Assembly (NCBI GenBank): GCA_026387265.1 | Contig: JAPLLZ010000033.1 | Span: 1 to 46,808, forward strand | Length of the DNA: 46,808 nt | Reading direction: 5' to 3' | Source: Candidatus Omnitrophota bacterium | GTDB lineage: Bacteria; Omnitrophota; Gorgyraeia; Gygaellales; Profunditerraquicolaceae | Shown here: one piece after another, positions 1 through 10,859 of the stretch | Layout: the number at the start of each line of letters is the position of its first letter | How positions within the stretch are numbered: the stretch's first letter is position 1 | Translations under genes and position numbers: made by a program | Notes under the pieces: generated by a model | Seen by the model: only the letters and a program-made list of their open reading frames with translations | What the model was told of the DNA's origin: nothing | The model's database searches: none

Positions 1-1237
<1,237 letters not shown>

Positions 1238-1389
1238 AATCTTAAATTATACCTTTCTTCTGAAACTACTATTATCCACAGCATAAATTTATATTTTTAT
1301 ATTATCATGATTTAAAACCGGGTCAAGGTTATAGTTGACAATGCTTTTGGGGAATGTTATATTTAAAGCACAAATTTAGGGCAATTCTT

Positions 1390-1462
1390 GGGGCTGTAGC
1401 TCAGCTGGGAGAGCACTTGCATGGCATGCAAGGGGTCAGGAGTTCAATCCTCCTCAGCTCCA
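1390..1462 (+). tRNA. tRNA-Ala (GGC anticodon)
   Basis: GGGGCTG acceptor pairs with CAGCTCC; anticodon arm CTTGC-ATGGCAT-GCAAG; T-arm AGGAGTTCAATCCTCCT; CCA not encoded. Confidence 0.93.
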
Positions 1463-1500
1463 CATTAATTTTTTTTGAATAAACGGAGCTAATATAGATT

Positions 1501-1570
1501 AGGAGTTTCCGCCACAAATCGTGGCGGATCCGCCAAGTAGTTTGGCGGACAATCCTCCTCAGCTCCACCA
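1501..1570 (+). repeat. partial duplicate of the tRNA-Ala 3' end (T-arm + acceptor + CCA), T-loop interrupted by a 42-nt tandem palindrome
   Basis: CAATCCTCCTCAGCTCCAC at 1550-1568 is identical to 1445-1463; AGGAGTT at 1501-1507; insert 1508-1549 consists of two 21-nt units TCCGCCA-N7-TGGCGGA. Confidence 0.85.
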
Positions 1571-1629
1571 AATTTTTACGACAAGCAAAATATCTGATTA
1601 TCACACCAATAATTTTGTATTCAAAATTT

Positions 1630-1712
1630 GCCGAAGTGGTGGAATGGCATACACGTCGGTCTCAAAAACCGATAAGGGCAACCTTGTAAGGGTTCAACTC
1701 CCTTCTTCGGCA
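1630..1712 (+). tRNA. tRNA-Leu (CAA anticodon)
   Basis: GCCGAAG/CTTCGGC acceptor; anticodon arm TCGGT-CTCAAAA-ACCGA; long class II variable arm; followed by a T-run. Confidence 0.92.
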
Positions 1713-1767
1713 TTTTTTCTACCCAATCGATCCTTAAAGCTCTAGGTTAAAGCTAAGTCCGCTCATT

Positions 1768-3966
1768 TTACTGTTTATTGAATACTTCTTTTAAAATTGT
1801 TTTGGCAATATTCCCGGCTAGAATCCGGTTACCTTTATCTGTACAGTGGCCGAAATCTCCAGCAAACATATCTGTAAAATACATTCCCGAGCCATCCCGT
1901 TTAACCAGATCTTTAAATATTTTTTCATTATCCACAAAAATAATTCCTTGATTATCACTTCCAAATATATTCTTTAACAGCTCCAGATTACGCATAGGAT
2001 ACTGCACACAGACCAATCTTATCCCTTTTTTATCTAAAATTGCTTTAAGTTTACGGTAATTATTCACGGTAACCGTAGAATAATATTCCGACCTGATCAT
2101 GTTTGCCTTTTGGGCATATTTTTCTGCCAATGCTGATTTACCCGTCTCTACGTATAATGTAGACATTGCTCCGGACACCAGGTCGTTTTTGGGGTTTATC
2201 TCTAAAGCTTTCTTAAACAAATCTTGAGCCTGGGCAAGCTTACCTTGTTCTTGATAAATCCAACCTAAACCAACGCATGCCCGGTCGTTTTTAGGGTTTA
2301 TCTTTATCGCTTGTTTAAAAGCCTCTTCGGCTTGAGCAGGTTTATTTTGTTTCCGATAAAACCATCCTAAATCCACATAAGGATGGTCATTTTGAGAGTC
2401 TGATTTTGTGCTTTGCTTAAGTAATGCCTCCGCTTCGGGAATCTTGCCTTGACCCTGATAAAGCCAATGCAAATCAATAGCCGCCTGGGAATTTTTGGGA
2501 TTTAGACCTACAGCTTTCTTATAAAATTCTTCAGCCTGGGCAAGCTTACCTTGTTCTTGATAGAAATGTCCTAATTCATAGTAGGCGCGGTCATTTTCAG
2601 GGACTAATACGATCACTTGTTTAAAAGCCTCTTCAGCCTGAGCAAATTTACCCTGCTCTTTGTATAGCTTACTTAATTCAAAATAAGAGCGGTCAATTTT
2701 AGGAGCTAATTTTATAACTTGTTTAAAAGCCTCTTCAGCCTGAGCAAATTTACCCTGCTCTTTGTATAGCTTACCTAATTCAAAATAAGAGCGGTCAGCT
2801 TTAGGAGCTAATTCCCTAGCCTTGTTGAGCAAAGCTTCCACCTTAGAAAGTTTCCCCTGCTCCCGATAAATACGGCCCAATTCAAAGTTGGCGCGGTCAT
2901 TTTCAGGGGCTAATGCAAGAGCTTTTTTAAAAACCTCTTCGGCTTGAGCGGGTTTTCCCTGCTCCCGGTATAGATTACCTAATTCAAAATAAGCGCCTTC
3001 ATTTTGAGGATTTAGGTCTATGGATTTATAGAAAGAATCTTCGGCTTGAGCAAATTCCCCCTGATGTTGATATAAAAGCCCTAACTCAATATACACATAT
3101 TCGTTTTGAGGATTAAGCTCTATAGCTCTATTAAAAAAAGACTCAGCTTCAGAAAGTTTCCCCTGCTCCCGATAAATACGGCCCAATTCAAAGTTGGCGT
3201 GATCACTCTCAGGAACTAATGCGATCGCTTTTTTAAAAACCTCTTCGGCTTGAGCGGGTTTTCCCTGCTCCCGGTATAGATTACCTAATTCAAAATAAGC
3301 GCCTTCATTTTGAGGATTTAGGTCTATGGATTTTCTAAGAGCATCTTCGGTGGAAATTGATTCAGCATAAACCGGCCTTAACCCTATACTTAAAAGATAC
3401 GCTTGAACTTCTCGGGTTAGCTGTTTTTCTGCCTTAGTTTTAGAAGCTCCTATTTCCTTAGCTTTATTAAGAATATGCAGCCAGAGGAGCCGGGTTAATT
3501 TATAAGTCCTAAGGGAACTAAGAAAAAGTATTGCTTTTGAATTAGTGATGGCCATATAGGGAGTATTCTCTCCTGCGTCATTTATCCCCATCATTACCAC
3601 TACCATATCCGGCTGATATTTGGTAAGATTAAAATCAATTTGCTCTAAAAGTTCCTTGGTCGTAGCCCCCTTAACCCCCTTGTCAATTACGCTAAATTTT
3701 ATGCTTGATCTATATTGAGTTAGCGCATCCTCCAGAAAAACAGGATACCCTCCTGCCGTAGTAGACTCACCCACGCATAGAATACGGTAAGCGCCTTTTT
3801 GTTTGATTGATTGCAGATTACGCTGCTCTTGGATAGATAACATGACAAATCCACCCAAGCGCAAGCTGATTTCCAACAGCACTAGAAACAAAAATACCCC
3901 GAATAATATCAGGGCTATTTTTCTTCTACAGGTAATTTTAGGCTGGGATAATTTTTTCTTTTTCAT
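1768..3966 (-). CDS. SGNH/GDSL-type hydrolase with a long TPR array inside the catalytic domain
   Basis: N-terminal TM; RILCVGESTTAGG (block I), MVVVMMGINDAGE (block III); about a dozen 34-aa TPRs; C-terminal AGDFGHCTDKGN (block V DxxH). Confidence 0.8.
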   Translation of the reverse strand: MKKKKLSQPKITCRRKIALILFGVFLFLVLLEISLRLGGFVMLSIQEQRNLQSIKQKGAYRILCVGESTTAGGYPVFLEDALTQYRSSIKFSVIDKGVKGATTKELLEQIDFNLTKYQPDMVVVMMGINDAGENTPYMAITNSKAILFLSSLRTYKLTRLLWLHILNKAKEIGASKTKAEKQLTREVQAYLLSIGLRPVYAESISTEDALRKSIDLNPQNEGAYFELGNLYREQGKPAQAEEVFKKAIALVPESDHANFELGRIYREQGKLSEAESFFNRAIELNPQNEYVYIELGLLYQHQGEFAQAEDSFYKSIDLNPQNEGAYFELGNLYREQGKPAQAEEVFKKALALAPENDRANFELGRIYREQGKLSKVEALLNKARELAPKADRSYFELGKLYKEQGKFAQAEEAFKQVIKLAPKIDRSYFELSKLYKEQGKFAQAEEAFKQVIVLVPENDRAYYELGHFYQEQGKLAQAEEFYKKAVGLNPKNSQAAIDLHWLYQGQGKIPEAEALLKQSTKSDSQNDHPYVDLGWFYRKQNKPAQAEEAFKQAIKINPKNDRACVGLGWIYQEQGKLAQAQDLFKKALEINPKNDLVSGAMSTLYVETGKSALAEKYAQKANMIRSEYYSTVTVNNYRKLKAILDKKGIRLVCVQYPMRNLELLKNIFGSDNQGIIFVDNEKIFKDLVKRDGSGMYFTDMFAGDFGHCTDKGNRILAGNIAKTILKEVFNKQ

Positions 3967-4035
3967 AAAAATTAGTTTTGCATTCCCCCTATAAAGTAAC
4001 GGCCTTTTTTATTATACTACTTTTTTTACTTACTG

Positions 4036-4638
4036 CTATTTAATATACTCAAAGATTGCCAGGTAAATACGTTTAGCAATCACCTGATAACCACGGGCGT
4101 TAGGATGGAAAAAATCGCTTTTCATCGCCGGGTTAGTAATAATTTTATTTAACAGGACCGGAACAAATATCGCTTTTTTCTGCGTCGCTAATTTCTTAAA
4201 CTCCCGCCGATACTCCCGAAAAAAAACTCCCGCGCTGATATCTACTAAAGCTACCATCGCCCCCTTGGCCTGAATACGGTCAATAATCTCTGCTAAATTC
4301 CTCACCGTGTCTGCCCGGGGAACTTTTTTAAGGAAATCATTCCCGCAGAATTCTACAATCACTAAGCGCGGATCTTTATCTAAAACATCTCCTTCCAGGC
4401 GTTCTAAGGCCTCAAAGGTAGTATCTCCATCTACCCCGGCATTAATCACGGGTAAATTTACTAATTTCCCCAGGGCTGTAGGGTAATCTTCTCCCTGATT
4501 AGCTCCATAGCCGAAAGTAATGCTATCTCCAAAACAAATAATGTTGGCTCCTTTAGCATTAACATTACGAATTTCCGGTTTTGCGCAACCGCATAAACAA
4601 ATTAATAAAACAACGAAAATAAACTTAAATTTTTTCAT
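4036..4638 (-). CDS. SGNH/GDSL lipoprotein, TesA-like esterase
   Basis: Lipobox LLICLCGC; GDSITFGYG, GVDGDTT, VEFCGNDFL, DFFHPNARGY. Confidence 0.85.
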   Translation of the reverse strand: MKKFKFIFVVLLICLCGCAKPEIRNVNAKGANIICFGDSITFGYGANQGEDYPTALGKLVNLPVINAGVDGDTTFEALERLEGDVLDKDPRLVIVEFCGNDFLKKVPRADTVRNLAEIIDRIQAKGAMVALVDISAGVFFREYRREFKKLATQKKAIFVPVLLNKIITNPAMKSDFFHPNARGYQVIAKRIYLAIFEYIK

Positions 4639-5692
4639 ATTTTAACCGGAGCTGGCCACAAGCCGCGTCAATATCTTGCCCTCGCTCACGCCTTAACGTT
4701 ACATTCAGCCCTGACTTAATTAAATATTGCTTAAAATAATCTATCTGCGCATCATCCGGAGGAAAAATTTTCGATTCCGCTACGCAATTTGCGGGGATTA
4801 GATTAACCTTGGCCAGCCTTAAATCCTTTAATAGTTTAACTAAATTCCCCGCTGCAACAGCATCGGCGTTAACTCCCTTAATTAAGATGTATTCAAAGGT
4901 AATCTGCCGGTTAGTTTTAGTAATATACTCCTGACAGCATTTAATTAATGTTGCCAGAGGATATTTATTATTTACCGGCATAAGTTGGTTGCGTAATTTA
5001 TCCACCGCAGCATGCAAAGATATGGAAAGTTCTACCTGCAAATCCTCCTGAGCCAGTTTTTTAATTCCAGGGATAATCCCGCAGGTAGAAATAGTAATTC
5101 TTCTTGCTCCGACATTAAAAGCATCCGGAGAATTAATAATCCTAATTGCTTTGAGCAGATGATCATAATTATCCAAAGGCTCACCGGTGCCCATAAACAC
5201 AATATGGGTAAGATTGCCTATGGAAGTATTATTTTTTAGGTAAAGCACTTCATCTAAAATTTCACCGGCTGAAAGATTGCGCTTAAATCCTTTTTGCCCG
5301 CTGGCACAAAAACTACAGCCAAATTTACAACCAGCCTGCGAGGAAATACATCCCGTAGTTGAGTGCAGGCGGTTGGCAGTTTTTCCGGTGCTTGCCCGCT
5401 TGACCATAGGAATATTCACTGCTTCTACCAAATTTTTATCTGCTAATTCGAAAAGGAACTTGGTTGTCCCGTCGCTGGATTTCTGCGTATCTGCCAGATG
5501 TAAACTTAAGATCAGGTATTCTTTAGCCAATAACCCCCTTAAAGAAATAGGCAGATTACTCATCTGGCTAAATTCATAAACACCTTTCTGGTAAATCCAA
5601 TTAAATATACCGCGGGCATGATATTTCGGACTACCCCAGGAGAGTAATTTGTCTTCCAGTGTTTTTAGGTTTAATTCTTTGATATCCTGCAT
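4625..5692 (-). CDS. rlmN: 23S rRNA/tRNA adenine C2-methyltransferase
   Basis: 355 aa; SQAGCKFGCSFCASGQKGFKRNL radical SAM motif, GTGEPLDNYD, RRERGQDIDAACGQL. Confidence 0.96.
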   Translation of the reverse strand: MQDIKELNLKTLEDKLLSWGSPKYHARGIFNWIYQKGVYEFSQMSNLPISLRGLLAKEYLILSLHLADTQKSSDGTTKFLFELADKNLVEAVNIPMVKRASTGKTANRLHSTTGCISSQAGCKFGCSFCASGQKGFKRNLSAGEILDEVLYLKNNTSIGNLTHIVFMGTGEPLDNYDHLLKAIRIINSPDAFNVGARRITISTCGIIPGIKKLAQEDLQVELSISLHAAVDKLRNQLMPVNNKYPLATLIKCCQEYITKTNRQITFEYILIKGVNADAVAAGNLVKLLKDLRLAKVNLIPANCVAESKIFPPDDAQIDYFKQYLIKSGLNVTLRRERGQDIDAACGQLRLKYEKI

Positions 5693-5702
5693 CTATAACA
5701 AC

Positions 5703-7206
5703 CTATCTTCTTAGTTGCTCTTTATCAATTTTACCGGCGCGGTTTTTAGGAAGCGTGGAACAAAACTCAAAATAATGCGGAATCTTAAAGTGCGCCAGGT
5801 GCTGGCGTAAAAAATAACGCAAATCTTCTACAGAAATATTTTTACCTTCTTTCATTACCACAAAGGCCTTGGGCACTTCTCCTCTTAATTTATCGACTAT
5901 TCCCACTACCGCCGTCTCAGCAATATCCGGATGTTTTTGCAAGCTGGCTTCTACCTCCGGCTCAAAAACAATTTCGCCGCCAACTTTAATCATTTCTTTT
6001 TTCCTGCCGACAATATAAAGAAATCCCTGCGCGTCAAACCTGCCTAAATCTCCGGTATAAAACCAACCATCACGAATTGACGCCTGGGTCAAAGCCTCAT
6101 CCTTAAAATACCCGGCGGTCACCACCCAGCTTTTTACGGCTACTTCGCCAACTGCACCCACAGGCAATTCCTCTGCGGAATCAGAAAATACCTTTACTTG
6201 AATCCAGGGAGCCGGACGACCAACACTTTCAATATTTTTTGACCCCATCGGTAAAACTACAGTCGGAGCATTAGTCTCCGTCAACCCCCAACCATTTAAT
6301 AAACAGGCCTGCGGGCAGAATTGCGCAAACCTGCGTAAGGCCTCCGGAGAATTTGATGCGCCAAAAGTAACAATCCAACGCAAGCTGGATAAATCAAATG
6401 TCTCAAATTCTTTCAGCTGTAAAAGCGCATAATACATCGAGGGAACAATCCAGAAAAAATTAACTTTATAATTCTGGATATTCCTTAAAAAATCCAGCGG
6501 CATGAACCGCTCCATCAACACCAGGGTTAAACCAAAAGTAATCGTGTTCTGGATATAAATTAAGCCTCCTGAATGTGAAAATGGTAAAGCGCATAACGCT
6601 GTATCCTTGGGCCCCAAATCAGAATTTACAAAAAAAGACATGGATTTCGGCGGAGCATCCAGTTGAGCGAAACTAATCAAAACCCCCTTGGGCTTACCAG
6701 TTGTCCCTGAAGTATAAAAAATTATGGCGCAGTCATCTTCCTTAATCTGAACCTGAACCGGCTGGCTTGTTTGCGCAGCTAACAGCTCTTCAAAACTTAA
6801 AGCATGTTCATCTTTTGACTGACAGGAAATAATATTTTTTAATAAAGGAAGTTTAGCTTTAAGTGTGGCAAACGAAATATTCGCTTTATGCTTGGTAACC
6901 AGAATTTTTGCTTCAGAATGGCTCAAGCAGGAAAGTATCTCATCTTCCGTAAGCATGAAATCTAAAGGCACGCTGCAGGCACCAATTGACCAGGTGGCCA
7001 GGTAACTTACAATATATTCCGGCCAATTAGGAAGATAGATGGCTACTTTATCGCCAGGCTGCACTCCCAACTTAAGCAATGCCTGGCTAAAAGCAAAAAC
7101 TTTATCTTTTAATTGTACAAAGGAAATTTGATCCTGACGAAAAATAACCGCGGGTTTCTGCGTATACTTTTTGGCACACTCTTCTAGGACTTTAACAACA
7201 TTCACT
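5703..7206 (-). CDS. AMP-dependent acyl-CoA synthetase/ligase
   Basis: YTSGTTGKPKGV, GWGLTETNAP, FYTGDLG, GRKKEMIKVGGE motifs. The listed ATG at 7271 lies in an intergenic palindrome; a GTG start near 7206 (VNVVKVLEECAKK) is more likely. Confidence 0.88.
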
Positions 7207-7283
7207 CCGCACCTTCTTGTGTACGAACACAACACCCGCGCAATACCAGTCTGCGCGGGGTGTCTATTCAATTGTTTTGTTCA

Positions 7284-8792
7284 TCAGAATCCATACCAAT
7301 AGTTAACCAATGGCTTACCTTCTTCAGACTGATCGATAATCATACTCTTAATGCGGACATATTCCAGAAAACCTTCTTTTCCTAGCTCTTTGCCAAAACC
7401 GCTCTGTTTAAACCCCCCGTATGGCAATTCGTTATAAAACATGCCATAAGTATTAATCCAGACTGTCCCGGCATTTAACTTTCCGGCTAGCTCTTGCGCT
7501 AAATATAGGTCTTTGGTCCAAATGCAGGCGGCCAAACCAAAATCTACGCTATTGGCTAAATTTGTCGCTTCATCGGAACCGGAAAATTTATGAATCAATA
7601 CTACCGGCCCAAAAACCTCTTCTCTGAATATATGCGAATGCACTCCGACGTCTACTAATACAGTCGGCTCAAAAAAATAACCGTTTTTTAGTTCCGCATT
7701 TTCCGGAATTTTACCGCCACAAACTACCTTGCCGCCTTCTGCTTTTGCTTTTTCAATATAGGCAATTACCTTTTTACGCTGGGCATCACTGATTAACGGG
7801 CCCATCTGCGTTTCGTGGTTATCCGCCAAACCTAATTTCAGGCGCTTAGCTTTCTGCACAAAACTTTCCAGAAAACTATCGTAAATTCCCTCCTGGACAA
7901 AAATCCGAGACATCGCTGTACACATCTGCCCTTGATTAAGAAAAATGGAGGTCAAAGAACTATTTACCGCTACATCCAAATCCACATCATTAAAGATTAA
8001 ACTAGCAGATTTACCTCCCAACTCCATGGTCATTTTCTTTACATTTTTGGAAGAATACTGCAGAATTTGCTTTCCTATCTCGGTACTACCGGTAAAAGAA
8101 ATCATATCCACCCGCTTATCTTCGCAAAGCGCCTGGCCAATCTTGGCTCCACTACCATTAATCACATTAAATACTCCTGCCGGCAGCCCGGTAGTATGGA
8201 TAATCTTGGCCAGCTCTAAAACCGTCAGCGGCGTCAGGCTGGAAGGTTTTAAAATAATGGTATTGCCTGCGGCTAAAGCGGAAGCTAATTTCCAACAGGC
8301 AATTAAAAGCGGGTAATTCCAGGGAACAATCAAAGCTACTACCCCCATCGGCTCGCGGAGTATCTTGCCTTTTGCCTCCTCAGATACGCTTAGTTCTTCA
8401 CTATTCAAATAATCAATAAAATTATTGGCGATAAATTCAAATGTTTTAGCGCTGGAAGGAATATCCATAAAGGTTGTCTCTTTAATCGTCTTACCGGTAT
8501 TTTGCATTTCCAGAGATGCCAGTAACTGCGCATTATCCAAAATTCCCTGGGCAATCCGGAAGATAAAATCTTTACGCTCAACTAAAGAAAATTGCGGCCA
8601 GGATCCCTGGTCAAAAGCATTCCGGGCGCTGGATAAAGCCAGCTCCAACTCGGTTGGCGAAGCTAATGAAACTTCCGCAATTACTTTACCGGTTGAAGGA
8701 TTAATAATATTCTGCTTCTCCAGCGTTTCCATAAATTGACCATTAATATAAAGCGGATATTTAGAAATCATCTGTCCTCCTTCGCCCGCCAT
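7284..8792 (-). CDS. NAD(P)-dependent aldehyde dehydrogenase (true start probably MISKYPLYINGQF near 8771)
   Basis: FTGSTEIGK, MELGGKSASLIF, NQGQMCTAMSR, EEVFGPV. Confidence 0.93.
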   Translation of the reverse strand: MAGEGGQMISKYPLYINGQFMETLEKQNIINPSTGKVIAEVSLASPTELELALSSARNAFDQGSWPQFSLVERKDFIFRIAQGILDNAQLLASLEMQNTGKTIKETTFMDIPSSAKTFEFIANNFIDYLNSEELSVSEEAKGKILREPMGVVALIVPWNYPLLIACWKLASALAAGNTIILKPSSLTPLTVLELAKIIHTTGLPAGVFNVINGSGAKIGQALCEDKRVDMISFTGSTEIGKQILQYSSKNVKKMTMELGGKSASLIFNDVDLDVAVNSSLTSIFLNQGQMCTAMSRIFVQEGIYDSFLESFVQKAKRLKLGLADNHETQMGPLISDAQRKKVIAYIEKAKAEGGKVVCGGKIPENAELKNGYFFEPTVLVDVGVHSHIFREEVFGPVVLIHKFSGSDEATNLANSVDFGLAACIWTKDLYLAQELAGKLNAGTVWINTYGMFYNELPYGGFKQSGFGKELGKEGFLEYVRIKSMIIDQSEEGKPLVNYWYGF

Positions 8793-8825
8793 AAATCGTG
8801 GCTGGCTGCGGAGGATTTCGCTAGT

Positions 8826-9833
8826 TCAAGACTTATGGTGCTCAATCTTTACCTCCCGGAATAGGGCGAACAGCCGGTTAAAAGGAACATACCATTTGGA
8901 AAGCTGACCCATTTGGCCGCTTAATTTCATTTTACCCTGGGTAACCGCTACAAAAGAATCCAGCTTGCCTAAAAACACCTGCTCCCATACCGGTGCCGGA
9001 GCAGAAATCATAAAAGGCGCATCGCTATCTGTATCTAATTTTACAATTTTACCTTCTTCAAAATTAAATTTATAAACTTCGCTTGTGCCATCAAGCTTAA
9101 TCGCTAATTTTACCGTAAGCCCTAACTCTTTACCCTTTTGAGCGATAAATGTATCCTGATTCACTAAATCCACGATTGCCTGGATATGCTCCCGGCTAAA
9201 CATCTTGTAGGCCGGCTGATTACGTTTTAAATCATCTTTTAAAGCAGTATCTAAATCATCTAAAATATCTTTATCTAACAGCCGGGCAACTGCAGCACTT
9301 TTTACTGCTTCCTCCAACGCTTCAGTAATCGCTAAAGCATCCTGAAATTTTTCCGCAATCGCCACTGTCCCGTGATTTTTTAAAACCACTAAATTATTTG
9401 TTTTTAGTGCGGCAATTACCGGCTCAGTCTGTGTTACCGTCGGAGTTTCCTGAGGAATTACCGGAATATCCCCCAGGTAAAATTTAGTTTCAAAGCTCAT
9501 CGCTTTAAGTGTTTTAGCCACCGCAAAATACCCGTTAATTAGTGGCGGATGGCAATGTATAACCACTTTGGCAGAAAAATTTTTATAAACTAAACTGTGC
9601 AGTGGTAATTCCGAGCTGGGTTTAGACTCTCCGGCAAACTTACCATCTGCTAAATTTACCTTAACAATATCGCTTTCTTTTAATTGACCTAAGAATGATC
9701 CACTGGTAGTAATTAAAATATTCTCCTGATCTAGACGGCCGCTGATATTGCCAGACTTAGCCACAGCCAAACCTGCCTCATACAGCCTTTTACCCACCTG
9801 AATTATTTCTGCGCGCAGCTCTTGTTCAGTCAA
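8826..9833 (-). CDS. class II aldolase/adducin domain fused to a C-terminal SCP2-like domain
   Basis: SGNISGR, SSELPLH, VVIHCHPP, NHGTVAI zinc aldolase motifs; C-terminal ~110 aa SCP2-like (VAVTQGKMKLSGQMGQLSKW). Confidence 0.8.
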   Translation of the reverse strand: MTEQELRAEIIQVGKRLYEAGLAVAKSGNISGRLDQENILITTSGSFLGQLKESDIVKVNLADGKFAGESKPSSELPLHSLVYKNFSAKVVIHCHPPLINGYFAVAKTLKAMSFETKFYLGDIPVIPQETPTVTQTEPVIAALKTNNLVVLKNHGTVAIAEKFQDALAITEALEEAVKSAAVARLLDKDILDDLDTALKDDLKRNQPAYKMFSREHIQAIVDLVNQDTFIAQKGKELGLTVKLAIKLDGTSEVYKFNFEEGKIVKLDTDSDAPFMISAPAPVWEQVFLGKLDSFVAVTQGKMKLSGQMGQLSKWYVPFNRLFALFREVKIEHHKS

Positions 9834-10748
9834 TTAAACCCCCAGATAGATATGTTCAGTAATTAATTTTGCCGGCGTAACATCAAAAGCCGTATAGTAT
9901 GCTTTCACTTCCTTAGGTGCTAAATACATTCCCTGATAAATTTTCAGTTCATCGTCCGGGCGGATTTCAATTTTAATCTCTTTACCAGTCTTTAATTTTG
10001 ATGCCGGGGGACAGATCGCATAGAAGGGAATCTTAAAATATTTAGCGACTACAGCAATCTGATAAGTGCCGATTTTATTGGCAATATCCCCGTTTAAGGT
10101 CAAGTGATCCGCACCTACAATAACTTTAGTAACTTTACCTAATGATAACAGATACGCCACCATATTATCGGTAATAATCGTTACATCAAAACCTGCGCGC
10201 ATAATTTCCCAGGCAGTCAAACGGGAGCCCTGCAGATATGGGCGGGTTTCCGTAACATAAAAGCTTATTCTTTTACCCTGCTCCTTGGCAAGCTGAGCAA
10301 TCAACGGCATTAATCCGCTAATATTACAGTGTGTCAGAATTACATCCCCATCTTTAAGCAGTGCGGCAGTTTGATGTGCCTGCTGGATGCGCTTACCCTT
10401 AAGCATCTCTAAAAAGCCTAAAATACTTTTCTCTAAAGGTGCGCCGCTTTTTTCCATCCCTAAAACCATCTCAGTTAAGAATTTAAAGGATAATGTCGGA
10501 CGGGTAGCATTAATCGCCTCAGCTACTTTGGCTAAATTTTTATTCTGCCGTTTACTCAAAATAAAAGTATACATCACCAAAAGCACCTGGCCTACAGCGC
10601 GGGTTTTCATTTCCTTAATCGCCTTACAAGCCTGCTGATAGTTCTTGGCCTTAATATAGGTAAGCTTCTGGGGAAGTTGTGTCTCATCCAGAATATAAAT
10701 CGTATTACCTTTTAATTGTATCGGCCAAAATAATGGAGAAAATTTCAT
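9834..10748 (-). CDS. MtnA/eIF2B-alpha family sugar-phosphate isomerase-like protein
   Basis: DVILTHCNISGL (catalytic Cys region), IVGADHLTLNGDIANKIGTYQIAVVAKYFKIPFYAICPPASK (catalytic Asp region). Confidence 0.8.
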   Translation of the reverse strand: MKFSPLFWPIQLKGNTIYILDETQLPQKLTYIKAKNYQQACKAIKEMKTRAVGQVLLVMYTFILSKRQNKNLAKVAEAINATRPTLSFKFLTEMVLGMEKSGAPLEKSILGFLEMLKGKRIQQAHQTAALLKDGDVILTHCNISGLMPLIAQLAKEQGKRISFYVTETRPYLQGSRLTAWEIMRAGFDVTIITDNMVAYLLSLGKVTKVIVGADHLTLNGDIANKIGTYQIAVVAKYFKIPFYAICPPASKLKTGKEIKIEIRPDDELKIYQGMYLAPKEVKAYYTAFDVTPAKLITEHIYLGV

Positions 10749-10859
10749 TTAAACTCCCTTAAATTCTTTATTACGGGTGGCACGTAGGCGGGTCACCTGC
10801 CGCGCGCAACGTAAGTGAGCACGGTAGGGTGCCGCAGTGACAGGACCCGTAATTTTAAT

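Noticed and set aside
1390-1570. A genomic island inserted at tRNA-Ala
   Set aside because: Only 105 nt separate the repeats and no integrase or cargo is present; at most a scar
1401-1745. ORFs 1401-1604 (-) and 1521-1745 (+)
   Set aside because: They overlap the tRNA-Ala, the tRNA duplicate and tRNA-Leu; translations are tRNA sequence
2100-3350. Tandem DNA repeats considered as a satellite or CRISPR-like array
   Set aside because: 102-bp periodicity is explained by coding TPR repeats (34 aa)
7945-8739. Plus-strand ORFs 7945-8316 and 8425-8739
   Set aside because: Antisense to a well-supported aldehyde dehydrogenase; no recognisable domains
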